A stretch of DNA of 64,000 bases from Mycolicibacter acidiphilus (GCF_018455725.1 NZ_JAHCLR010000034.1:1-64000); one strand, 5' to 3'. Positions 7,787 to 18,478 are shown, counted from the first letter of the stretch. Notes: generated by a model not told the origin, from the letters alone. A program made the numbers and translations.

Positions 7787-8378
7787 CCGCCCCGGCGGCG
7801 CCCATCAACGCGGCGCGGATAACTCCGCCGAGTTGCATCGCCACCTGGTCGAGCGGGGTGCTGCTGCGCTGGGCGCGGCAGATGGCGACCGTACCTTCGA
7901 CGGCGGCGACGATCAGCGTCGCGATCTGTTCGGCATCGACCGCCTCGACACCGGCGTCGCACATCGAGTCCGCAAGCAGGCCCGTCCACCGCTGAAACGC
8001 GGCCGCCGCGGCGTCGCGCGGCGCAGCGCGATCATCACTGGACACCTCTTCGATCGACACCGCCAGCACCGGGCAGCCCGCGTGAAAGTCGCTGTCGACG
8101 AGGATCTTTCGCCATAGCGCCAGGAATGCCCGTAGGCCCGCCTCGGGCCCCGCGGCCAGTTCCCTGGCGAGCACATTCACGGTGAGGTCATCGGCCCAGC
8201 GCACCGCCGCGGTCGCCAGGTCATATTTGCCGCCCGGGAAGTAGTGGTAGGTGGAGCCCAGCGGCGCATCGGCGTGCTTGGCGAGCTCACGCACGCTGGT
8301 CGCATTGAGCCCACGCCGGCTGATCATGTCCGCGGCGCCGGCGACCATGCGCTGACGTCCTCGACTGTCATCTGTCAT
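7779..8378 (-). CDS. TetR-family transcriptional regulator
   Basis: A 199-residue TetR repressor. The N-terminal HTH reads ADMISRRGLNATSVRELAKH and then LGSTYHYFPGGKYDL, the usual helix 2-helix 3 region and first residues of helix 4. The C-terminal domain is of the TetR_C type that binds small ligands. The ATG at 8378 (MTDDSRG) was preferred over one at 8429, which would cross the operator candidate. It is divergent from the alcohol dehydrogenase at 8473, and the symmetric site between them suggests that it represses this gene and probably itself. Confidence 0.87.
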   Translation of the reverse strand: MTDDSRGRQRMVAGAADMISRRGLNATSVRELAKHADAPLGSTYHYFPGGKYDLATAAVRWADDLTVNVLARELAAGPEAGLRAFLALWRKILVDSDFHAGCPVLAVSIEEVSSDDRAAPRDAAAAAFQRWTGLLADSMCDAGVEAVDAEQIATLIVAAVEGTVAICRAQRSSTPLDQVAMQLGGVIRAALMGAAGAVS

Positions 8379-8395
8379 GACGGGCCATCCCTTGT

Positions 8396-8446
8396 TATAA
8401 CGACCGACATAGTCTACCGTGACACGCAATTATTACGATCGTTATA
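8396..8446. promoter_or_regulatory. Candidate TetR operator between divergent genes
   Basis: Perfect 8-base arms TATAACGA (8396-8403) and TCGTTATA (8439-8446) face each other across the gap between the TetR gene and the alcohol dehydrogenase. The first arm overlaps the palindrome GTTATAAC at 8394-8401, and the second overlaps CGATCG. Each arm could be one operator, with both promoters in the same 94 bases. No experimental support. Confidence 0.5.
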
Positions 8447-8472
8447 GCGAACGCGGGGACAGAGGAGATCCG

Positions 8473-9492
8473 ATGAGAAGTTTGATGTTCGTCGAGCCGG
8501 GGCGGCTGCGCTTCGACGAGGTCGACGCGGCGACCATCGTGGACCCCCGGGACGCCCTGGTGCGCCCGCTGGCCGCGACCACCTGCGACCTGGATCATCA
8601 TGTGATCGCCGACAAAACACCGTTCTCGCTCGCCGGCCCGTTCCCACTCGGACACGAATGCGTCGGCACCGTCGTGGAAGTCGGCCCGGAATGCACCGCC
8701 GTGACCGTCGGCGATGTCGTCGGAGTCGCCTGGCACATCGCGTGCGGCACCTGTGTCCAGTGCTCGCTCGGGCATCCGGCGCGCTGTCTGAGCTACGGCG
8801 ACGCCCAGTACGGGCTGCCCATCAACGGGTTGTGGGGCGGGACGTTCTCCGAACTGATCCGCGTGCCCTTCGCCGATTACAACCTCGCTCCCCTGCCGAC
8901 CGGCGTCGACCCCGTGCATCTCGCGTCGATCGGCGACAACCTCGCCCTGGGTTGGGAGACGGTGATGCCGACCATCTCCGGCATCGACGACCCGCAGGTG
9001 GCGGTCTTCGGCGGAACCGGCTCGATCGGCCTGTACTGCGTCGACGTGGCCGTGCACTGCGCCGGCGCCCGCACCGTGTACTACGACGACGACCCCACGC
9101 GGATGGCCGTCGCGGAACGACTCGGCGCGGAAGTCGCCGACATCAACGGCAAGCGGGAGAAGAACTTCCACCTGGCGGTCGACGCATCCTGCGATCCCGA
9201 CCGACTGCGCAAGGCGCTGGTTTCGGTCATGCCCGAGGGACATGTGAACAGCGTCGGGATCTACTTCGCCGACGTGGCACTGCCGATGCTGCAGCTCTAC
9301 ATCCGCGGCGTGCACTTCCACAACGGCAAGGGTCATGCCCGCCCCAACATGACACCGACGCTGGATGCCGTCGCCGCCGGTGTGCTGCACCCCGAAGTCG
9401 TCACCAGCGGGATCTACGGATGGGACGAGATGCCGGACGTCCTGACCTCGACATGTGCCGGGCACAAGCCGATCTTCGTACTCGACCGCTAG
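8473..9492 (+). CDS. Zinc-dependent alcohol dehydrogenase (MDR family)
   Basis: A 339-residue medium-chain dehydrogenase. Cys38 (TTCDLD) and His61-Glu62 fit the catalytic zinc site. Cys91, Cys94, Cys97 and Cys105 form the structural zinc lobe, and FGGTGSIGLY marks the nucleotide fold. The ATG at 8473 has AGAGGAG 5 bases upstream, so the frame extending to 8419 is not needed. It is divergent from a TetR regulator and is followed 41 bases later by a GMC oxidoreductase, suggesting a two-enzyme alcohol/aldehyde oxidation unit. Substrate unknown. Confidence 0.88.
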   Translation: MRSLMFVEPGRLRFDEVDAATIVDPRDALVRPLAATTCDLDHHVIADKTPFSLAGPFPLGHECVGTVVEVGPECTAVTVGDVVGVAWHIACGTCVQCSLGHPARCLSYGDAQYGLPINGLWGGTFSELIRVPFADYNLAPLPTGVDPVHLASIGDNLALGWETVMPTISGIDDPQVAVFGGTGSIGLYCVDVAVHCAGARTVYYDDDPTRMAVAERLGAEVADINGKREKNFHLAVDASCDPDRLRKALVSVMPEGHVNSVGIYFADVALPMLQLYIRGVHFHNGKGHARPNMTPTLDAVAAGVLHPEVVTSGIYGWDEMPDVLTSTCAGHKPIFVLDR

Positions 9493-9533
9493 GGCCGGTG
9501 CTCATTGCCCGCTGCTTGGATACAGTTCCCTTC

Positions 9534-11135
9534 GTGGACGAGTTCGACTATGTGGTGGCTGGCGGCGGCTCGGCGGGATGCGTGATCGCCAGCCGGCTCA
9601 GCGAAGACCCGGCGGTGTCGGTCTGCCTGCTCGAAGCCGGCGGGGAGGGCCGCAACCTGCTGATCCGGGCGCCGATCGGGTTCGTCGCGGGCATGCCGCA
9701 CGGCATCAACAGCTGGAACTACCAGACCGTCCCGCAGGCCGGCTTCGCCAACGGCCGCCGCGGGTTTCAGCCGCGTGGCAAGGCACTCGGCGGCTCATCG
9801 ACGATCAACGCGATGATCTACGCGCACGGGCATCCATCGGATTTCGACCACTGGCGCGACCTGGGCAACCCGGGCTGGGGTTTCGACGACGTGCTGCCGT
9901 ACTTCACCAAATCGGAGAACAACGCGATTCACCGTGACTCGAAGTATCACGGAACGTCCGGCCCGCTGCAGGTGACGAATCTGCGCAGCCCCAGCCCGCT
10001 CAACGAGGTGTTCCTGAAAGCCTGCCAGTCCCAGGGCATCCCGTTCAACACCGACTACAACGGCGCGCAGCACTTCGGTTGCTACCACGTGCAGGTCACC
10101 CAGCGTGACGGCGAACGGCACAGTGTCGCAGCCGCATTCATCCACCCCATCCTGGACCGGCCGAACCTGGAGGTGCGCACCAAGGCGCACATCACCGGGC
10201 TGACGTTCGACGGCCGCCGGGCGACCGGGGTCAGCTACACCCAGGGCCGGCAGACCCGAACCGTGCGGGCCCGTCGCGAGGTGATCATGGCCGCCGGCGC
10301 ATTCGGCACCCCGCAGATCCTGATGGCGTCGGGCGTCGGCCCCGGCGCACATCTGCAGCAGCTCGGGATCGCCCCGGTGCTCGACTCCCCCGGCGTCGGG
10401 CAGAACCTGCAGGACCACATCTCGGCGCTGCTGATCTACCAGGCCCGCACCAACAAGGACACCATCGGCATCTCGCCGGTCGGTGTCGCCCGGATGGCCA
10501 AGGCGATGTGGCAGTGGAAGCGGCACCGCACCGGGCTGATCACCAGCTGCGTCGCCGAATCCGGCGCCTACTACCGCACCGGTCCCGACGTCGAGGTCGC
10601 CGACATGGAGATGGAGCTGATCGTCGGGATCGGCGACGACCACGGCCGCAAACCGCCCATCGGGCACGGCTATTCGGCGCACCTGCTGCTGGCCCGACCC
10701 AGAAGCCAGGGCGAGGTGCGGCTGAAAAGCCCTGACACACACGTCGACCCGCTGATCGACCCGAAATACTTCAGCGACCCCTACGACATGCCGACGCTGG
10801 TGAAGGGCACCCAGGTCGCCCTCGACGTGATGAACGATCCCGCCTTCGACGCCTACTGCGGCGACATGCTGATCCACTACGACCGCAACGACCCCGCGCA
10901 GATCGAGGAGACGCTGCGGGCGCACGCCGACACCGAATACCACCCGTGCGGCACCGCGAAGATGGGCCCGGACTCCGACCCGATGGCCGTCGTCGACAAA
11001 GACCTCAAGGTGCGCGGCATCGAGGGGCTGCGCATCGCCGACGCCTCGATCATGCCGACCGTGCCCAGCAACAACATTCACGCACCCGTGCTGATGATCG
11101 CCGAGAAATGCGCCGACCTGATCAAACAGGGCTGA
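9534..11135 (+). CDS. GMC-family FAD oxidoreductase (choline dehydrogenase-like)
   Basis: A 533-residue flavoprotein starting at a GTG. The FAD-binding [16 protein letters not shown] is at about residues 6-21. GMC signatures follow: [16 protein letters not shown] in the N-terminal half, [17 protein letters not shown] in the middle, and near the end [10 protein letters not shown] and [14 protein letters not shown], which hold the active-site His and Asn/His pair. It should oxidise a primary or secondary alcohol. No good ribosome-binding site precedes GTG 9534; another in-frame GTG is at 9498. The neighbouring dehydrogenase and TetR suggest co-regulation. Confidence 0.9.
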   Translation: MDEFDYVVAGGGSAGCVIASRLSEDPAVSVCLLEAGGEGRNLLIRAPIGFVAGMPHGINSWNYQTVPQAGFANGRRGFQPRGKALGGSSTINAMIYAHGHPSDFDHWRDLGNPGWGFDDVLPYFTKSENNAIHRDSKYHGTSGPLQVTNLRSPSPLNEVFLKACQSQGIPFNTDYNGAQHFGCYHVQVTQRDGERHSVAAAFIHPILDRPNLEVRTKAHITGLTFDGRRATGVSYTQGRQTRTVRARREVIMAAGAFGTPQILMASGVGPGAHLQQLGIAPVLDSPGVGQNLQDHISALLIYQARTNKDTIGISPVGVARMAKAMWQWKRHRTGLITSCVAESGAYYRTGPDVEVADMEMELIVGIGDDHGRKPPIGHGYSAHLLLARPRSQGEVRLKSPDTHVDPLIDPKYFSDPYDMPTLVKGTQVALDVMNDPAFDAYCGDMLIHYDRNDPAQIEETLRAHADTEYHPCGTAKMGPDSDPMAVVDKDLKVRGIEGLRIADASIMPTVPSNNIHAPVLMIAEKCADLIKQG

Positions 11136-11162
11136 TCAAACACCGCTGACCGGGGATCAGCC
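11130..11162. terminator. Possible bidirectional hairpin between convergent genes
   Basis: GGCTGATC (11130-11137) pairs with GATCAGCC (11155-11162) around a 17-base loop. The arms include the stop of the GMC gene and the end of the convergent small gene. This is plausible as a shared terminator, but there is no T run. Confidence 0.4.
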
Positions 11163-11465
11163 GCCGAACTCGCGCACCATCTCGGTCATGGTGCGCGCCA
11201 CGCAGGCGGCGTCGCAGCGCCCGGCGAGATAGCCGGAGCCGCAGCCCATCAGCTCGGCGAGGATGTTCTGCAGCCCCATGGCCTGCGCGTCGTGCGGGCG
11301 GCCGTCGCCGCCGGCGGCCTGCTCCTGTTCGACGTAGCCCTGCACGGCGCGGATCATGCTGCCGGCCATCGAGTCGGCGTCGATCTCCCCGCGCAGGAAG
11401 CTCGGTCCGACCGCCACCGCCTGATCGATCGCGGCCCGCATCCTCGTCGCCTGATCGGATTCCAT
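11157..11465 (-). CDS. Small conserved helical protein of unknown function
   Basis: A 102-residue soluble protein that I do not recognise. It looks largely helical (MRAAIDQAVAVGPSFLRG, SMIRAVQGYVEQEQAAGG) with a small Cys cluster (MGCGSGYLAGRCDAACVA, about residues 73-90). No signal peptide or membrane segment. It converges on the GMC oxidoreductase and its start lies 165 bases from the divergent mevalonate kinase. Codon use looks like that of its neighbours, so it is probably a real gene. Confidence 0.6.
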   Translation of the reverse strand: MESDQATRMRAAIDQAVAVGPSFLRGEIDADSMAGSMIRAVQGYVEQEQAAGGDGRPHDAQAMGLQNILAELMGCGSGYLAGRCDAACVARTMTEMVREFGG

Positions 11466-11630
11466 CGCGTGCTCCCGTCGCAGTCCCGCGGCCGCAATTC
11501 ACGTTCGATGCTATGCGGGTCCGTCGAATGCGGCCACCACGCCCGACCAGCCACACCCGCACCCTTTAGACTCAAGGCCGGTTAACACGCGGCCACGCAC
11601 CGCGCAGGCATCGCAGAAGAAGGTGGTCGA

Positions 11631-12573
<943 letters not shown>

Positions 12574-12581
<8 letters not shown>

Positions 12582-13563
12582 CCGGGCCACTGCCGTCGCG
12601 CACCCGAACATCGCGCTGGTCAAATACTGGGGCAAGCGCGACGACGAGCTGATCATCCCGCGCACTGACAGCCTCTCGATGACGCTGGACATCTTCCCCA
12701 CCGTCACGACCGTCACCCGCGACCCCGCCGCGCGGGCCGACACCGTCGTCCTCAACGGCGCCGCCGCACCCGATGACATGGCGCGGCGGGTCAGTCGCTT
12801 CCTGGATCTGGTCCGGGGCCTGGCGGGCGGCGGCGGGCACGCTTATGTCGACACCCGCAACACCGTGCCCACCGGGGCGGGTCTGGCCTCCTCGGCCAGC
12901 GGGATGGCGGCCCTGGCCGTCGCCGCCGCCCGCGCCTACGGCCTCGATCTGGACGAACGCGCCCTGTCCCGGCTGGCACGGCGCGGATCCGGGTCGGCGT
13001 CCCGGTCGATCTTCGGCCGGTTCGCGGTGTGGCATGCCGGCGACGGCAGCGACGCCGGGTCCTACGCCGAGCCGGTGCCCGGCGTGACCCTGGACCCGGC
13101 GCTGGTCGTGGCGATGGTCGACACCGGGGTGAAGGCGGTCTCCAGCCGGGAGGCGATGCGGCGCACGGTCGCCACCTCACCGCTGTACGACGCATGGGTG
13201 CAGTCCAGTGCCGCTGACCTGGCCGAGATGCAGGTGGCGCTGGCCCGCGGCGACCTGGCGGCGGTCGGCGAGATCGCCGAACGCAACGCGCTGGGCATGC
13301 ACGCGACGATGCTGGCCGCCCGCCCAGCGGTCCGCTACATCAGCGCCGGCAGCCTGGCACTGCTGGACCGCGTCGCGCAACTGCGGCAGGACGGCACCCC
13401 GGCGTACGCCACCATGGACGCCGGTCCGAACGTGAAGGTACTGTGCGACCCGGCTGACGCGGAGGGCGTCGCCGGCGTTCTGCGGGCCGCTGCGCCCGGG
13501 ATTCGGGTCGCCATCGCACACTGCGGGCCGGGCGCCCGGCTCGTGAACGAAGACGCCTCGTGA
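12574..13563 (+). CDS. mvaD: Diphosphomevalonate decarboxylase
   Basis: A 329-residue GHMP protein making isopentenyl diphosphate from diphosphomevalonate with loss of CO2. Signature AHPNIALVKYWGKRD is at residues 9-23, PTGAGLASSASG at 99-110, and RRGSGSASRSIFGRF at 137-151. The C-terminal MDAGPN holds the catalytic Asp typical of the enzyme. The ATG at 12574 lies inside the end of the kinase gene, and the stop overlaps the GTG of the next gene, so translation of the three is probably coupled. Confidence 0.93.
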
Positions 13564-14663
13564 CCCTGCCGACCACTAGGCGCGCACCCGGAAAGCTGTT
13601 CATCACCGGCGAGTACGCCGTGATGGAACCGGGCAGCCCGGCGCTGCTGGTGGCCGTCGACCGGATGGTCAGTGTCACCGCGACAAGCATCGAAGCCGGC
13701 ATCGAGCTCACCACCGACCTGCACCCAGAACCGGTGCGGCTGCACTGGCAGGGGCTGCAACTGGCCGGGAACTCCCCCGACGACGACGCCGCCCGCGGCC
13801 GGCTGTCCCACGCCGTCGCCGCGCTGGAGGTCCTCGGTGAACTGCTCACCGGACGCGGTCTGCCCGCCCCCGCGCTGCACCTGACGATCGTCAGCGACCT
13901 GCACGAGGCCGGTACGAAATTCGGGCTGGGGTCCAGCGGGGCGGTGACCGTCGCGACGATCGACACGGTCAGCGCACACTGCGGCCTGCCACTCAGCGCC
14001 GACGAGCGCTACCGGTTGGCGCTGATCGCCTCGGCTCGGCTGGACCCGCAGGCCTCCGGCGCCGACCTGGCCGCGGCCGTTCTCCGGGGCTGGATCGTCT
14101 ACCGGGCGCCGGATCGCACCGCGGTGTTGGACCTGGTGCGCCGCGACGGGCTGGAGTCGGCACTGCGGGCGAGTTGGCCGGGCTTGGGCATCCGGCGGTT
14201 GAACCCGCCGGCCGGGCTGCAGCTGGCGGTCGGCTGGACCGGTTCGCCCGCGGTCACCGCGGAGCTGCTCGGCGGGAGCCGGTGGCACGGCACAGCCGCA
14301 CACCGCCAGTTCGTCGCCGCCATGGCGGCCAGCGCGCAGGCGACCGTTGACGCACTCGAGCGCGGTGACACGGCTGCGGCCCTGGCCCAGCTGGCCATCG
14401 CCCGGCAGCTGCTGGCCGAGCTGGACAACAGCGCCGACGTGGGCATCTTTACCGATAAGCTGATCGCGCTGTGCGATGCCGCCGACGCCGCCGGCTGGGT
14501 TGCCAAGCCGTCGGGCGCCGGCGGCGGCGACTGCGGGATCGCCCTGTCGGACGGCGCGGACGCGGCCGACGTCGAGCGGTTGCGCGGGCAGTGGGAGACC
14601 GTGGGCGTGCGACTGCTGCCCCTTGAGGTGATCGGGGATGGAACGGACGGCCATGACTGCTGA
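13560..14663 (+). CDS. mvaK2: Phosphomevalonate kinase
   Basis: A 367-residue GHMP kinase converting phosphomevalonate to diphosphomevalonate. Motif 1 RRAPGKLFITGEYAVMEPG is near the N terminus, KFGLGSSGAVTVATID at about residues 120-135, and KPSGAGGGDCGIAL near the C terminus; the ITGEYAV form is characteristic of bacterial PMK. It starts at a GTG that overlaps the preceding stop (GTGA) and ends 26 bases inside the isomerase gene, again showing tight coupling. Confidence 0.91.
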   Translation: MTLPTTRRAPGKLFITGEYAVMEPGSPALLVAVDRMVSVTATSIEAGIELTTDLHPEPVRLHWQGLQLAGNSPDDDAARGRLSHAVAALEVLGELLTGRGLPAPALHLTIVSDLHEAGTKFGLGSSGAVTVATIDTVSAHCGLPLSADERYRLALIASARLDPQASGADLAAAVLRGWIVYRAPDRTAVLDLVRRDGLESALRASWPGLGIRRLNPPAGLQLAVGWTGSPAVTAELLGGSRWHGTAAHRQFVAAMAASAQATVDALERGDTAAALAQLAIARQLLAELDNSADVGIFTDKLIALCDAADAAGWVAKPSGAGGGDCGIALSDGADAADVERLRGQWETVGVRLLPLEVIGDGTDGHDC

Positions 14664-15711
14664 CCGCAAGGACGACCACGTGCGGCTCGCGGCCGACCAG
14701 CAGCGGGCCGGCGGCGAGCACAACGACTTCGACGACGTGACGTTCGTCCACCACGCCCTGGCAGGCATCAACCGTGCCGACGTCTCGCTGGCCGCCCGAT
14801 TAGGCGCGATCGAATGGCCGGCGCCGCTGTACATCAACGCGATGACCGGCGGCAGTGCCAAGACCGGCGTCATCAACCGGGACCTCGCGATCGCCGCCCG
14901 GGAGACCGGGATTCCCGTCGCCACCGGCTCGATGAGCCCTTACTTCGCCGACGCCGGTGTCGCCGACACGTTCGCGGTGATGCGCCGGGAGAACCCGGAC
15001 GGCTTCCTGATCGCCAACGTCAACGCCACCGCGTCCGTCGAAAATGCTTGTCGCGCAGTCGAATTGATCGAGGCGAACGCACTGCAGATCCACCTCAACA
15101 CGATCCAGGAGATCGTGATGCCCGAGGGCGACCGGTCGTTCGCGGCGTGGGCGGGCCGCATCGAAGAGATCGTCGCCGGTGTCGGCGTCCCGGTGATCGT
15201 CAAGGAAGTCGGTTTCGGCCTGAGCCGGGAGACGCTGCGGCGGCTGACCGGCCTGGGTGTGCACGCCGCCGACGTCGCCGGCCGCGGCGGCACCGATTTC
15301 GCGCGGATCGAGAACAGTCGCCGCACCACCGGCGACTACGGGTTCCTGCTCGGCTGGGGGCAGTCGACCGCCGCGTGCCTGCTCGACGCCGACGGTGCCG
15401 GCATCCCGGTGCTGGGTTCCGGCGGGGTGCGCAATCCGCTGGATGTGGTGCGGGTGCTGGCGCTGGGCGGGGCCGCCGCCGGTGCCTCCGGCGCGTTCCT
15501 CGGTACCCTGCTCAACAACGGAGTGCAGGCCCTCGTCGACCAGATCGGCACCTGGCTCGATCAGGTGACCGCGCTGCTCACCGTGCTGGGGGCGCGCACC
15601 CCCGCGGAGCTCACCCGCTGCGACGTCCTCGTCGGCGGCGACCTGCGCACGTTCTGCCTCGATCGCGGGATCGACACCGGTCGCCTGGCGACTCGGGCCC
15701 GCACCTCCTAG
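14638..15711 (+). CDS. fni: Type 2 isopentenyl-diphosphate isomerase (FMN-dependent)
   Basis: A 357-residue FMN/NAD(P)H-dependent isomerase that interconverts IPP and DMAPP. The N terminus RKDDHVRLA, then YINAMTGGS, ATGSMSPYF, QIHLNTIQE, VKEVGFGLS, ADVAGRGGTDFARIE and GSGGVRNPLDV are the expected barrel motifs. The ATG at 14638 follows GAGGTG by about 8 bases; ATG 14653 is the alternative. Its presence lets the cluster deliver both C5 units without the unrelated type 1 enzyme. Confidence 0.93.
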   Translation: MERTAMTADRKDDHVRLAADQQRAGGEHNDFDDVTFVHHALAGINRADVSLAARLGAIEWPAPLYINAMTGGSAKTGVINRDLAIAARETGIPVATGSMSPYFADAGVADTFAVMRRENPDGFLIANVNATASVENACRAVELIEANALQIHLNTIQEIVMPEGDRSFAAWAGRIEEIVAGVGVPVIVKEVGFGLSRETLRRLTGLGVHAADVAGRGGTDFARIENSRRTTGDYGFLLGWGQSTAACLLDADGAGIPVLGSGGVRNPLDVVRVLALGGAAAGASGAFLGTLLNNGVQALVDQIGTWLDQVTALLTVLGARTPAELTRCDVLVGGDLRTFCLDRGIDTGRLATRARTS

Positions 15712-15729
15712 ACCCGAAGGGATCTCCCT

Positions 15730-16785
15730 GTGGACTCAGAAAACACCCCCGAACACGCGGTAGCCGGCGTCCCGATGCGCTGGGTAGGGCCGGTGAAGGT
15801 CACCGGCAACGTCGCGTCTGTCGAGACGAAGGTGCCGCTGGCCACCTACGAGACGCCGCTGTGGCCGTCGGTGGGGCGCGGTGCGAAGATCTCCATGCTC
15901 ACCGAACGCGGGATCGTCGCCACCCTGGTCGACGACCGGATGACCCGTTCGGTGCTGGTCGAGGCCACCGACGCCGCCACCGCGTTCAGTGCGACCCGGC
16001 AACTCGACACAAGGTTCGAGGAGCTGCGGGAGATCGTCCGCGGCTGCTCCAAGCACGCCAACCTGGTGCGCATCCACCACGAGATGGTGGCGAACCTGCT
16101 ATTCATCCGGCTGGAGTTCACCACCGGTGACGCCTCCGGGCACAACATGGCCACGCTGGCCGCCGACCACATCCTGGCGCACATCCTGCAGACCATCCCG
16201 GGGCTGTCCTACGTGTCGATCTCCGGCAACTACTGCACGGACAAGAAGGCCACCGCGATCAACGGCATCCTGGGCCGCGGCAAGAACGTCATCACCGAAC
16301 TGGTGGTGCCGCGGGAGATCGTGCATGAGCGGCTGCACACCACCGCCGCCAAGGTCGCCGAGCTCAACGTCCGCAAGAACCTGATCGGCACCCTGCTGGC
16401 CGGCGGCATCCGGTCGGCCAACGCCCACTTCGCCAACATGCTGCTGGGCTTCTATCTGGCCACCGGCCAGGACGCCGCCAACATCATCGAGGGTTCGCAG
16501 GGGGTGACGGTCGCCGAGGACCGCGACGGCGACCTGTACTTCTCCTGCACGATCCCGAACCTGATCGTCGGGACCGTGGGCAGCGGCAAGGATCTGGAAT
16601 TCGTCCGGGACAACCTGGATCGGCTGGGCTGTACCGCCGATCGCGGCCCCGCCGAGAACGCCCACCGGCTGGCGGTACTGGCGGCGGCGACGGTGCTCTG
16701 CGGGGAGTTGTCGCTGCTGGCCGCGCAGACCAACCCCGGTGAGCTGATGCGGGCGCACGTGCAGTTCGAACGCAAAAAGGCCTAG
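15730..16785 (+). CDS. hmgR: Hydroxymethylglutaryl-CoA reductase
   Basis: A 351-residue NADPH-type HMG-CoA reductase, reducing HMG-CoA to mevalonate. Visible motifs are ATYETP (39-43 region, catalytic Glu), TTGDASGHNM at 131-140, SGNYCTDKKATAIN at 165-178 with the catalytic Lys, and a His in MRAHVQ near the C terminus. The stretch IVGTVGSGKDLEFV and the ending LLAAQTNPGELMRAH look like the short soluble Streptomyces enzymes. It starts at a GTG. No HMG-CoA synthase gene follows, unlike Streptomyces clusters, so HMG-CoA must come from elsewhere in the genome or from leucine breakdown. Confidence 0.93.
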   Translation: MDSENTPEHAVAGVPMRWVGPVKVTGNVASVETKVPLATYETPLWPSVGRGAKISMLTERGIVATLVDDRMTRSVLVEATDAATAFSATRQLDTRFEELREIVRGCSKHANLVRIHHEMVANLLFIRLEFTTGDASGHNMATLAADHILAHILQTIPGLSYVSISGNYCTDKKATAINGILGRGKNVITELVVPREIVHERLHTTAAKVAELNVRKNLIGTLLAGGIRSANAHFANMLLGFYLATGQDAANIIEGSQGVTVAEDRDGDLYFSCTIPNLIVGTVGSGKDLEFVRDNLDRLGCTADRGPAENAHRLAVLAAATVLCGELSLLAAQTNPGELMRAHVQFERKKA

Positions 16786-16815
16786 CGCCCGCCAGCCGCT
16801 CCTACTGTGGAGGGC

Positions 16816-17295
16816 ATGGCCGACCCCGTTGCCCCCACCGAATCAGTCGAACTCGCACCGGAACTCGAGGTCGCCGAGTGGATCGGCGAACCCACCCCGC
16901 TGGCGTCGCTGCGCGGGCGGGTGGTGCTGATCGAGACGTTCCAGATGCTCTGCCCCGGCTGTGTGCGCTACGGACTACCGCAGGCGCAGAAGCTGCACCG
17001 ACTGTTCCCGCAGACCGCGGTGATCGGGTTGCACACGGTGTTCGAGCACCATGAGGTGACCGGCCCGGACGCGCTGCGGGTGTTCGTGTCCGAGTTCGAC
17101 ATTCGCTTCCCCGTCGCCATCGACCGGCACGACGGCGACGACCCGATGCCCGTGACGATGCGGCGCTACGGATTACAGGGCACACCGTCGACACTGGTCA
17201 TCGACAAAACGGGGCGGTTGCGCTTCGGACACCTGGGCGCCATCGACGATCTGGCGCTGGGAATCCTGCTCGGGCAGTTGCACGCCGAGAGCTAG
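16816..17295 (+). CDS. Thioredoxin-fold redoxin (TlpA/AhpC-TSA-like)
   Basis: A 159-residue thioredoxin-fold protein with an active-site C-P-G-C at Cys46-Cys49 (QMLCPGCVR) and the cis-proline strand LQGTPSTLVID. No signal peptide is seen, so it is cytoplasmic. The ATG at 16816 has GGAGGG just upstream, better than a GTG at 16807. It lies 30 bases after hmgR on the same strand and may be in its transcript, but a role in isoprenoid synthesis is not implied. Its stop overlaps the convergent gene by 4 bases. Confidence 0.83.
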   Translation: MADPVAPTESVELAPELEVAEWIGEPTPLASLRGRVVLIETFQMLCPGCVRYGLPQAQKLHRLFPQTAVIGLHTVFEHHEVTGPDALRVFVSEFDIRFPVAIDRHDGDDPMPVTMRRYGLQGTPSTLVIDKTGRLRFGHLGAIDDLALGILLGQLHAES

Positions 17296-17927
17296 CGCAG
17301 GTAGAGCTCGTCGCCGTGCGGGTAGCCACCGCCGGTGGTGGTGAGGTGGACATGGTCGTAGTGGCCGTAGGCGCCGCTCTGCCGGCCGCCGGGCGTGTAG
17401 TAGGAGCCGCGCCAGATGGCGTCCTGCAGACCGAACCGGCTCGCGTTCTCCATCGCGTAGGCGACGATGCGGTCACCGAGCGCGATGCCCTCGGCGCTGC
17501 CCGGGTTGGGGATCATCACGTCGACGGCCAGGCCGTTGGGGTGCCAGCGCAGCGCATCGGGGCGCACCCCGCCGATCTGGTGGATCTCCGGGAACTCCGC
17601 GCTGACGCTGCGGGCGGCCAGGATCGTCCGGACCTGCAGGCCGCTTTCCGGGGCGACCCCGGCGGGCAGGAATCGGGGCACGATCCGCGTCCGGGACGCC
17701 GCCGCGACCGCCTCCGCGGTGCCCGGCTCCCGGGCCGGTGACGGTGCCGCGACCAACTGCAGGCAGTCACACGGCCCATCGTCGTCAGCAACCACCGGTG
17801 CGACGTCCTTGGCGGCGGCCGGGTACGCGCTGCCGCTCACAGCAAAGAACACCGCGATCGGCGCGACGACCACCGCCATCCATGCAGGGGATCTATGCCG
17901 CTTGCCGGCTAACTCGTGTCGGCCCAC
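17292..17927 (-). CDS. Exported peptidoglycan-associated-type protein (ARB_07466-like C-terminal domain)
   Basis: A 211-residue protein with a hydrophobic segment at about 16-38 that should act as signal anchor or signal peptide. The C-terminal domain has GGVRPDALRWHPNGLAVDV and GAYGHYDHVHLTT, a His/Asp arrangement like metal sites of D-Ala-D-Ala peptidase-related domains; proteins of this class are common mycobacterial cell-wall proteins. A catalytic activity is not certain. It converges on the redoxin gene with a 4-base overlap. Confidence 0.72.
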   Translation of the reverse strand: MGRHELAGKRHRSPAWMAVVVAPIAVFFAVSGSAYPAAAKDVAPVVADDDGPCDCLQLVAAPSPAREPGTAEAVAAASRTRIVPRFLPAGVAPESGLQVRTILAARSVSAEFPEIHQIGGVRPDALRWHPNGLAVDVMIPNPGSAEGIALGDRIVAYAMENASRFGLQDAIWRGSYYTPGGRQSGAYGHYDHVHLTTTGGGYPHGDELYLR

Positions 17928-18124
17928 GGGAAGACACGATACGAGAAATCCGGCAAATAGTCACAATTTTATAAAGCTCAGGCTGCGATTGTGTCTCGCT
18001 CATCACATCCGGCACCGACCGATGGGGTCTCTGTCGAGCATCTGAGCAGGTCGGAGCGGTGCGCGTCGTCGCCACCCCGTCGCAAAGGAAGACGAGCTAA
18101 GCAGATGCCGCTACACTGCAACCC

Positions 18125-18478
18125 ATGAAGTCGCCTCGCCTGTCCGTCGTTCCCGCTACCTTCGCCGCGGCGATCATGGGTGCCGCGGTGGCACTGGCCG
18201 CCCTCGCGCACGCCGACCCGGACACCGACTTCGCCTACGAGCTCAAGACCTACGGCATCTACGGCGCGCGGGACTACAACGCCTGGCTGGGCAAGATCAC
18301 CTGTGAACGACTGCGCAACGGTGTGGACGGCGACGCGGACAAGTCGGTGCACTTCATCTCCCAGAACCTGCAGAAGGGCACCACCCAGGCGCAGGCCTGG
18401 AAGTTCCTCGGCGCCTCGATCAACACCTACTGCCCCGGCGAGCGGCCGGTGTACGAGCGGGCCGCGGCGCAGCACTGA
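18125..18478 (+). CDS. DUF732 secreted protein
   Basis: A 117-residue exported protein: signal peptide of about 31 residues ending AALAHA, then mature DPDTDFAYELKTYGI. DUF732 proteins, abundant in mycobacteria, have this helical core with two cysteines (here ITCERL and NTYCPG) and the helix TTQAQAWKFLGASINTYC. The function of the family is unknown. It is monocistronic: 196 bases of noncoding sequence lie before it and 200 after it. Confidence 0.85.
   Translation: MKSPRLSVVPATFAAAIMGAAVALAALAHADPDTDFAYELKTYGIYGARDYNAWLGKITCERLRNGVDGDADKSVHFISQNLQKGTTQAQAWKFLGASINTYCPGERPVYERAAAQH

Noticed and set aside
8658-9533. Long plus-strand extension upstream of the GMC oxidoreductase
   Set aside because: The added residues are an Arg-rich alternative frame of the zinc alcohol dehydrogenase. 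The FAD motif begins just after GTG 9534.
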